Source: Sulfurivirga caldicuralii
Lineage (GTDB): Bacteria > Pseudomonadota > Gammaproteobacteria > Thiomicrospirales > Thiomicrospiraceae
Assembly: GCA_015661715.1 (NCBI GenBank)
Contig: DQVN01000087.1
Coordinates: forward strand, 1 to 12,965
Direction: 5' to 3'
Length of the DNA stretch: 12,965 nucleotides
Shown: positions 6,509 through 12,965 of the stretch, one piece after another
Layout of the letters: each line of letters starts with the position of its first letter
Numbering within the stretch: position 1 is the first letter of the stretch
Translations under genes and position numbers: made by a program
Notes under the pieces: generated by a model
Database searches by the model: none
Seen by the model: only the letters and a program-made list of their open reading frames with translations
Told to the model about the DNA's origin: nothing

Positions 6509-7177
6509 ATGAATCTGCCGCAAGGAGTTTTACACGAACTATGGGTTTGGGGAAGCTTTGTGCTGGCCTTGCTTGTCCTGGGTTGGGCATTGAAAACAGC
6601 ACCCTGGCATAAGGTTCGTGGTGATAGCCATGCGCAACATGTGTTTTTTGGCGTCACTTTGGCGTTAGCGTTTTTGTGGTATGGCACCGCTTCCATCGGG
6701 GACGGGTTGTCGTTTCATTTTTTGCTGATCACCACGGTGACGCTGCTGTTTGGCTGGCAGTTTGCCGTGCTCGCAGCGCTACTGGCTTTGATTGTGCTCA
6801 GTGGCTTTGGCCAGACGGGCTGGGATGCGCTGGCGGTCAATTGGTTGCTGATGGGGGTGGTGCCCGCTCTGATCACCTGGTGGATACTGGTGGCGGCCTA
6901 TCGTTGGTTGCCACGGCATTTTTTCGTCTACGTGTTTCTTAATGCCTTTCTGGCAGCGGGTATCAGCACCTTTATTGCCCTGGTGATCACCGGTTATGTG
7001 TTAATTTGGGCCGGGGTGCAGACGGCGGAGAAAGTGGCCCATAGCTTTATGCCTTATATTCCTTTGCTGGCTGCACCAGAAGCGTTTTTGAACGGGATGA
7101 TCATGGCGTTTCTGGTAATGTTCAAGCCCCACTGGATTGCCACTTTTACCGATGAGCACTATCTGAAAGGTAAATAG
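6509..7177 (+). CDS. CbiM-like (COG3235-type) multi-spanning membrane protein
   Basis: A 222-residue integral membrane protein with about six or seven hydrophobic segments. It resembles the CbiM-like group annotated as energy-coupling-factor transporter permease. The N-terminus MNLPQGVL parallels the CbiM start MHIPDGFL, GDGLSFHFL near residue 64 parallels its conserved His region, and APEAFLNGMIMAF near residue 189 matches the conserved C-terminal helix. The metal-binding His2 of true CbiM is Asn here. No CbiQ/CbiO partners are nearby, so cobalt or nickel uptake should not be assumed. The ATG at 6509 has AGGAGG (6497-6502) six bases upstream. The GTG at 6506, directly before it, is too close to that site. 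The gene diverges from the RDD gene 42 bp away. Confidence 0.72.
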   Translation: MNLPQGVLHELWVWGSFVLALLVLGWALKTAPWHKVRGDSHAQHVFFGVTLALAFLWYGTASIGDGLSFHFLLITTVTLLFGWQFAVLAALLALIVLSGFGQTGWDALAVNWLLMGVVPALITWWILVAAYRWLPRHFFVYVFLNAFLAAGISTFIALVITGYVLIWAGVQTAEKVAHSFMPYIPLLAAPEAFLNGMIMAFLVMFKPHWIATFTDEHYLKGK

Positions 7178-7187
7178 AACAGGTACG

Positions 7188-7210
7188 AAAAAGCCGGCCT
7201 GGGGCCGGCT
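7188..7210 (-). terminator. Intrinsic terminator of the lipoprotein gene
   Basis: Read on the minus strand, an 8-bp stem AGCCGGCC / GGCCGGCT (7203-7210 and 7192-7199) with a three-base loop runs straight into TTTTT (plus-strand A run 7188-7192). There is no T tract on the plus strand, so it serves the lipoprotein gene. The hairpin could still slow plus-strand transcription coming from the CbiM-like gene. Confidence 0.85.
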
Positions 7211-7235
7211 GGTGTTGATGGTTGGAATGGGATAC

Positions 7236-7571
7236 TTACTTTTCCCACATGGGTTTTTCGTCCGCATAGCGCTGAATCTGATCCACTTCGGCGCGGGCAA
7301 CCTTCAGCGCCAGCTTGGCATACTTCATCGCTGCCTTGTCATCCCCTTTTTCTTTGGCCGCTTCTGCTTTGGCTAGATAGTGATCCACATAGGCCTTTTT
7401 CATTTTCTTTTGTTTCCACACATTCAGGTTTTTCTTCGCTTCAGCATGGGCTGCTTTGGCCGCAGCGGTGATTTCCGCGTAGGTGGTGGGTTCGGCTTTG
7501 GTGCCCATGGAAGAGCATGCACCCAGTGTGAGGGTCGCAGCGACAGCAGTGCCAATAAGTAGTTTTTTCAT
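7236..7571 (-). CDS. Small lipoprotein resembling SoxXA-binding proteins
   Basis: A 111-residue predicted lipoprotein. The signal MKKLLIGTAVAATLTLGAC ends in the lipobox LGAC with lipidated Cys19, followed by Ser20, which favours outer-membrane sorting. The mature part is Ala/Lys-rich and probably helical. AEITAAAKAAHAEAKKNLNVWKQKK, then a helix pair KAEAAKEKGDDKAAMKYAKLAL (about 68-89) and ARAEVDQIQRYADEK, resemble in outline the SoxK/SoxXA-binding lipoproteins of thiosulfate oxidisers. The match is by pattern only, and other small helical lipoproteins could look similar. AGGAGG lies just before the ATG at 7571. It is monocistronic, with its own promoter and terminator, and its promoter overlaps that of guaB. 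Confidence 0.78.
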   Translation of the reverse strand: MKKLLIGTAVAATLTLGACSSMGTKAEPTTYAEITAAAKAAHAEAKKNLNVWKQKKMKKAYVDHYLAKAEAAKEKGDDKAAMKYAKLALKVARAEVDQIQRYADEKPMWEK

Positions 7572-7655
7572 TCCAATCCTCCTGAATTCAGAGCTTTGCC
7601 TTGTAGTTGTCCGGCTTGGATAAAAGGGATTGCCCTGTCTACACCGGTTGTTAAC

Positions 7656-7683
7656 ACTATAAAGTTTACCGTTCCCGTGTCAA
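7656..7683 (-). promoter_or_regulatory. Promoter of the lipoprotein gene
   Basis: On the minus strand a perfect TTGACA (plus 7678-7683) is followed after 16 bp by TATAGT (plus 7656-7661), a 5/6 match to the -10. Transcription should begin near 7649, leaving a leader of about 78 nt. It overlaps the guaB candidate promoter on the other strand. Confidence 0.75.
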
Positions 7684-7693
7684 TCCTTATAAT
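7665..7693 (+). promoter_or_regulatory. guaB: Candidate guaB promoter
   Basis: TTTACC (7665-7670, 4/6 to the -35) is followed after 17 bp by a perfect TATAAT (7688-7693). Transcription would begin near 7700, about 150 nt before the guaB ATG. No PurR-like site is visible. A nearer promoter cannot be excluded: TTGAAA at 7806 precedes an AT-rich region, but with poor spacing. Confidence 0.55.
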
Positions 7694-7834
7694 GAACCTC
7701 AAGTAGAAAAGAGGTGGCCGTCAGGTCGATCTTCTCTGTGCGTATTATTGTAAGCATTTGAAAATAAAATAGATTTGTTTGTTTTGGGCCGTCCGCTCAT
7801 CTGGATTGAAAATTCTGATTACGTTATAAATTAA

Positions 7835-9316
<1,482 letters not shown>

Positions 9317-9340
9317 GCGTCGGGGCGAACTATTTTTATG

Positions 9341-9360
9341 CAGGGGCGTTTATGCCCCTG
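9341..9360 (+). other. Hairpin in the guaB-guaA gap
   Basis: A perfect 7-bp stem CAGGGGC (9341-9347) / GCCCCTG (9354-9360) with a six-base loop is followed by TTTCC rather than a solid T run. This suggests partial termination, pausing or mRNA-end protection rather than full termination between the cotranscribed genes. Confidence 0.55.
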
Positions 9361-9380
9361 TTTCCATTTGAGGGCAATGT

Positions 9381-10955
9381 ATGCAGGACATTCATCAGGA
9401 TAAGATTCTCATTCTGGACTTCGGTTCCCAGTACACCCAACTGATCGGGCGTCGGATTCGCGAAATCGGCGTTTACTGCGAAATCGTGCCTTGGGACATT
9501 GGTGATGCGTTTGTGCGCAGCTATGGCGCCAAGGGGATAATCCTCTCCGGCGGGCCGGAGAGTGCCACGGGTGACGATGCCCCTCGGGCGCCGGATGCAG
9601 TATTTGAGCTGGGTGTGCCGGTGCTGGGCATCTGCTATGGCATGCAGACCATGGCCGAGCAGTTGGGGGGGCAGGTGATCCACGCCGATACCCATGAATA
9701 TGGCTTTGCCCAGGTGCGCGCCCACGGCCACACGCCCTTGCTGCGGGATATCGAGGATCATGTGACGCCAGAGGGATACGGCATTCTGGATGTGTGGATG
9801 TCCCACGGTGATCGGGTGGCGGAGATGCCGGAGGGCTTTATCCTGATGGCCAGCAATGAGAGCTGCCCCATCGCCGGGATGGCCCAGGTGGAGAAGCACT
9901 GGTACGGGGTGCAGTTTCACCCGGAAGTGACCCATACCAAGCAGGGCCAGCGTATTCTGGCGCGCTTTGTGGTAGAGATCTGTGGTTGTAAGAAGTTATG
10001 GACCACGGCCAATATCATTGAAGACAGTATCGAGCGCATTCGCCAGCAGGTGGGCGAGGATGAGGTGCTGCTGGGGCTATCCGGCGGCGTGGATTCATCG
10101 GTGGTGGCGGCGCTGTTGCATAAGGCCATTGGCGATCAGTTGACCTGTGTGTTCGTGGATCATGGCTTGTTGCGCTATCAGGAAGGTGATCAGGTGATGG
10201 CCATGTTTGCCCGCAATATGGGGATTCGGGTCATTCGGGTGGATGCCCGGGATCGCTTCTTCAAGCGTCTCGAGGGGGTGACGGATCCTGAGCAGAAGCG
10301 CAAGATCATCGGGCACACGTTTATTGAAGTGTTCGACGAGGAGGCCAGCAAGCTCACCAATGTGAAGTGGCTAGCCCAAGGCACCATCTATCCGGATGTG
10401 ATCGAGTCGGCTGGTTCAAAGACGGGTAAAGCTAAGGTGATCAAATCCCATCACAATGTGGGGGGGCTGCCGGAGGAGATGGCGCTGGAGCTGCTGGAAC
10501 CGCTGCGTGAGCTATTCAAGGATGAGGTGCGTAAGCTGGGCCTGGAGTTAGGGTTGCCCTATGAGATGGTTTACCGCCATCCTTTCCCCGGGCCGGGGCT
10601 GGGGGTACGCATTCTGGGAGAAGTGAAAAAAGAGTATGCCGATATTTTGCGTCTGGCCGATCACATCTTTATTGAGGCGCTGCGAGAAGCGGGGCTGTAC
10701 GACAAGGTATCTCAAGCTTTTGCGGTCTTTCTGCCGGTCAAATCCGTCGGCGTGGTGGGCGATGCCCGCCGTTACGATTATGTCATTGCCTTGCGGGCGG
10801 TGGAAACGGTGGATTTCATGACCGCCCGATGGGCGCACCTGCCCTATACATTTTTGGAGCAGGTTTCATCGCGGATCATCAATGAAATCCCGCGCATCTC
10901 CCGTGTGGTGTATGACATCTCCAGTAAGCCCCCCGCCACCATTGAGTGGGAGTAA
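9381..10955 (+). CDS. guaA: GMP synthase (glutamine-hydrolysing)
   Basis: GuaA aminates XMP to GMP using ATP and glutamine. The 524 residues are full length. The N-terminal class I glutamine amidotransferase has Cys85 in [15 protein letters not shown] and His180/Glu182 in [11 protein letters not shown], completing the catalytic triad. The ATP-pyrophosphatase domain has the PP-loop [10 protein letters not shown] (about 232-240). The C-terminal dimerisation domain contains [30 protein letters not shown] and the ending [11 protein letters not shown], as in E. coli. The ATG at 9381 has GAGGG (9370-9374) six bases upstream. It follows guaB closely, and a strong hairpin lies just after its stop codon. 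Confidence 0.98.
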   Translation: MQDIHQDKILILDFGSQYTQLIGRRIREIGVYCEIVPWDIGDAFVRSYGAKGIILSGGPESATGDDAPRAPDAVFELGVPVLGICYGMQTMAEQLGGQVIHADTHEYGFAQVRAHGHTPLLRDIEDHVTPEGYGILDVWMSHGDRVAEMPEGFILMASNESCPIAGMAQVEKHWYGVQFHPEVTHTKQGQRILARFVVEICGCKKLWTTANIIEDSIERIRQQVGEDEVLLGLSGGVDSSVVAALLHKAIGDQLTCVFVDHGLLRYQEGDQVMAMFARNMGIRVIRVDARDRFFKRLEGVTDPEQKRKIIGHTFIEVFDEEASKLTNVKWLAQGTIYPDVIESAGSKTGKAKVIKSHHNVGGLPEEMALELLEPLRELFKDEVRKLGLELGLPYEMVYRHPFPGPGLGVRILGEVKKEYADILRLADHIFIEALREAGLYDKVSQAFAVFLPVKSVGVVGDARRYDYVIALRAVETVDFMTARWAHLPYTFLEQVSSRIINEIPRISRVVYDISSKPPATIEWE

Positions 10956-10962
10956 ATGCCCT

Positions 10963-11451
10963 GTGGATCTGCCGGACACCTGTCCGGCAGATTTGTCTGG
11001 ACGACAGGCCGATATATTCTGGATGAAGCAGGCGCTGGCGCTGGCCGATTATGCGGCGCAACAGGGTGAGGTGCCGGTGGGCGCTGTCTTGGTTCAGGGG
11101 CGGCGGCGCATTGCCTGTGGCTGGAATTGCGTCATTGCCCGCCATGATCCTTCGGCCCATGCGGAGGTGATGGCGCTGCGTGCCGCCGGGCAGGTGCTGT
11201 GCAACTACCGCCTGCTGGATACCACCCTTTATGTCACCCTGGAGCCTTGTCCCATGTGCGCGGGGGCGCTGGTGCATGCCCGGGTATCACGCCTGGTGTT
11301 TGCGGCGACGGATCCTCGGGCCGGGGCTTGCGGCTCTCTGTTTAACTTATGCCGTTCTCCACTGTTAAATCATCGTTTGGCCATTACCTCAGGTGTATTG
11401 GCTGAAGCGGCCCAGGCACGCCTGAAGGCCTTTTTTCAGTCACGCCGCTGA
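10963..11451 (+). CDS. tadA: tRNA-specific adenosine deaminase
   Basis: TadA converts adenosine 34 of tRNA-Arg(ACG) to inosine. The zinc deaminase core is complete: HAE (His66, Glu68) in HDPSAHAEVMALR, and PCPMC (Cys96, Cys99) in TLEPCPMCAGALVHAR, preceded by GEVPVGAVLV. It ends at about the family length, 162 residues from this start. The start is uncertain. The GTG at 10963 has GGGAG ten bases upstream but puts a 12-bp inverted repeat inside the first codons. The TTG at 10993, right after the repeat, would match the length of the E. coli N-terminus but has no ribosome site. The ATG at 11023 would cut into the first helix, and an ATG at 10882 would overlap guaA by 74 bp. Function is secure; the N-terminus is not. 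Confidence 0.92.
   Translation: MDLPDTCPADLSGRQADIFWMKQALALADYAAQQGEVPVGAVLVQGRRRIACGWNCVIARHDPSAHAEVMALRAAGQVLCNYRLLDTTLYVTLEPCPMCAGALVHARVSRLVFAATDPRAGACGSLFNLCRSPLLNHRLAITSGVLAEAAQARLKAFFQSRR
10967..10995 (+). terminator. Strong inverted repeat after guaA, overlapping the tadA 5' end
   Basis: ATCTGCCGGACA (10967-10978) and TGTCCGGCAGAT (10981-10992) form a perfect 12-bp inverted repeat separated only by CC, so the real loop would be somewhat larger. TTTGTCT follows. It lies 11 bp past the guaA stop and has the look of an intrinsic terminator with an imperfect T tract. Because it falls in the likely 5' coding or leader region of tadA, it may act as an attenuator. Confidence 0.65.
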
Positions 11452-11495
11452 CAGGGTGGCGGGCTCAAATCTGCCCTGAAAAAATCGGGGACCCC

Positions 11496-11524
11496 CTTGT
11501 AAAGATGCCGTAGTATGCCCATAC
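11496..11524 (+). promoter_or_regulatory. htpG: Sigma32 (RpoH) heat-shock promoter of htpG
   Basis: CTTGTAA (11496-11502) matches the sigma32 -35 CTTGAAA at 6/7. After 14 bp comes GCCCATAC (11517-11524), against the consensus CCCCATnT. Spacing and position fit a start near 11531, about 24 nt before the ATG. A sigma70 reading of the same segment is poor. Confidence 0.7.
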
Positions 11525-11554
11525 AAAGCTGTTGACCCATTACAGGAGGAAGTC

Positions 11555-12965
11555 ATGTCACAGGTCGAGACCCATCGTTTTCAAACGGAAGTGGATCAGT
11601 TACTGCATCTAGTGATCAATGCCCTCTATTCCAACCGGGATATCTTCCTGCGCGAGCTGATTTCCAATGCGTCGGATGCGCTGGATAAGCTGCGCTTTGC
11701 CGCCATCTCCGATGACAGCCTCTATGAAGGCGATCAAACGTTGCGCATTCGCATCCGCTACGACAAGGCGGGCAAAACCATCACCATTGAGGACAATGGT
11801 ATCGGCATGAGTCGGGATGAGGTGATTGAAAACATCGGCACCATCGCCCATTCCGGTACCAAGCAGTTCCTGTCCCAACTGACGGGAGATGCAAAGAAGG
11901 ACAGCGCCCTGATCGGGCAGTTTGGCGTGGGCTTTTATTCTGCCTTCATTGTGGCGGACAAGGTGACGCTGGAAACACGCCGTGCCGGTCGGCCTGCAGC
12001 CGAGGGGGTGCGTTGGGTCTCCGAAGGCAAGGGTGAATACAGCCTGGAAACCATTGATAAGGCGGAGAAGGGGACACGCATTACCCTGCATCTGAAAGGG
12101 GATGCGGAGGAATATCTGGACGGGCATAAGCTGCGCCAGATCATCCGCCAGTATTCCGACCATATCAGTTTTCCCATCTTTATGCCCAAGGAAGAAATCA
12201 AGGATGGGGAAACGGTCATGCTGGATGAGTGGGAGCAGGTCAACAAGGCGACCGCCTTATGGCTGGAACCCAAATCCAAGTTGAAGGACGAGGACTACAT
12301 CAACTTCTACAAGCAGACTTTCCATGACTTTGAAGACCCGCTGACCTGGCTGCACAACCGGGTGGAGGGAACGCTGGAATATACCAGCCTGTTCTATATT
12401 CCGCAGGTGCCGCCCTTCGATCTGTATGATCGGACGCGGCGTTATGGGGTTAAACTGTATGTCAAGCGCGTCTTTATTATGGACGATGCCGAGCATTTGC
12501 TGCCGGCGTATTTGCGCTTTGTGCGCGGCATCATCGACTCTGATGACTTGCCGCTGAATGTCTCCCGCGAGCTGCTGCAAGACAACCAGGTGGTGCGTAA
12601 AATCCGCAGCGCCTCGACCAAGCGTATTCTGGAACATCTGCAAAAGCTGGCGCAGACGGATACGGACAAATACGCCACTTTCTGGGATCACTTCGGTAAT
12701 GTGCTCAAAGAAGGGGTGGTGGAGGATGGCGCCAACCGTGACAAGATCGCCAAACTGCTACGTTTCGCCTCCACCCATGATGATCAAGCGGCGCAGCGTA
12801 CCAGCCTGGATGATTACATTGGCCGCATGCAGCCGGATCAGCAGGCTATTTACTACATTGTGGCCGACAACTTCTCAGCGGCGAAAAACAGCCCGCACCT
12901 GGAGCGGTTGCGGAAACAGGGCATTGAAGTGCTGCTGATGTATGATCCCATTGATGAGTGGTTGG
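11555..12965 (+). CDS. htpG: Chaperone HtpG (bacterial Hsp90), N-terminal three quarters
   Basis: HtpG is an ATP-dependent homodimeric chaperone. The first 470 codons are present and the frame is open at the right edge, so roughly 150-160 residues of a protein of about 630 are missing. The GHKL ATPase domain is complete: [26 protein letters not shown] with the catalytic Glu and the Mg-binding Asn, EDNGIGM (the N1 box), [12 protein letters not shown] (the lid) and [11 protein letters not shown]. The middle domain shows [34 protein letters not shown] and [14 protein letters not shown] with the conserved Arg that contacts ATP. The ATG at 11555 has AGGAGGA (11544-11550) at good spacing. A sigma32-type promoter precedes it, consistent with heat-shock control. 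Confidence 0.97.
   Translation, partial: MSQVETHRFQTEVDQLLHLVINALYSNRDIFLRELISNASDALDKLRFAAISDDSLYEGDQTLRIRIRYDKAGKTITIEDNGIGMSRDEVIENIGTIAHSGTKQFLSQLTGDAKKDSALIGQFGVGFYSAFIVADKVTLETRRAGRPAAEGVRWVSEGKGEYSLETIDKAEKGTRITLHLKGDAEEYLDGHKLRQIIRQYSDHISFPIFMPKEEIKDGETVMLDEWEQVNKATALWLEPKSKLKDEDYINFYKQTFHDFEDPLTWLHNRVEGTLEYTSLFYIPQVPPFDLYDRTRRYGVKLYVKRVFIMDDAEHLLPAYLRFVRGIIDSDDLPLNVSRELLQDNQVVRKIRSASTKRILEHLQKLAQTDTDKYATFWDHFGNVLKEGVVEDGANRDKIAKLLRFASTHDDQAAQRTSLDDYIGRMQPDQQAIYYIVADNFSAAKNSPHLERLRKQGIEVLLMYDPIDEWL

Noticed and set aside
9336..9935. 199-codon open frame antisense to guaA
   Set aside because: It shadows the glutamine amidotransferase domain and has no ribosome site or recognisable motif.
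11609..12691. Long minus-strand open frames opposite htpG
   Set aside because: htpG is certain on the plus strand. The antisense frames carry no recognisable domain.

Overview
This 13 kb window looks like chromosomal core sequence from a gammaproteobacterium, G+C-rich and probably in the mid-50s percent by eye. The evidence is IspB, SerB, HtpG and GuaB/GuaA sequences close to the enterobacterial forms, plus a tRNA-Phe/tRNA-Leu pair and a gammaproteobacterial-style gene order. Two accessory proteins hint at a sulfur-oxidising lifestyle: a Tat-exported SoxH/quinoprotein-relay-like metallo-hydrolase and a lipoprotein resembling SoxXA-binding proteins. No sox operon is visible, so this lifestyle call is an inference.

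Layout. 1-762 (minus): 5' part of ispB, running off the left edge. 950-1150 (plus): tRNA-Phe(GAA) and tRNA-Leu(UAG) behind a near-consensus sigma70 promoter, with a terminator-like hairpin between them. 1151-1445: non-coding, with three consecutive small inverted repeats and a candidate promoter. 1446-1949 (plus): low-molecular-weight protein-tyrosine phosphatase. 1941-3994 (minus): a tight exbB-exbD-tonB cluster followed by sufE. 4132-5145 (plus): Tat-signal MBL hydrolase with its terminator. 5199-6466 (minus): RDD-family membrane gene followed by serB. 6509-7177 (plus): CbiM-like multi-spanning membrane protein, divergent from the RDD gene. 7236-7571 (minus): small lipoprotein with a clear terminator and promoter. 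7853-10955 (plus): guaB-guaA. 10963-11451 (plus): tadA. 11555 to the right edge (plus): htpG behind a sigma32-type promoter.

How they fit together. GuaB and GuaA perform the two steps from IMP to GMP. TadA modifies tRNA wobble adenosine, HtpG is the bacterial Hsp90, and IspB makes the quinone side chain. ExbB/ExbD/TonB form a minimal outer-membrane energising complex. SufE supplies sulfur for Fe-S assembly and SerB ends serine synthesis. Most of the window is ordinary housekeeping DNA. I see no CRISPR array, phage, insertion sequence or defence system. The points worth a second look are regulatory: overlapping divergent promoters at lipoprotein/guaB, a shared palindromic -10 between the RDD and CbiM-like genes, and hairpins in the tRNA, guaB-guaA and guaA-tadA gaps. 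Two unusual accessory proteins also deserve attention.
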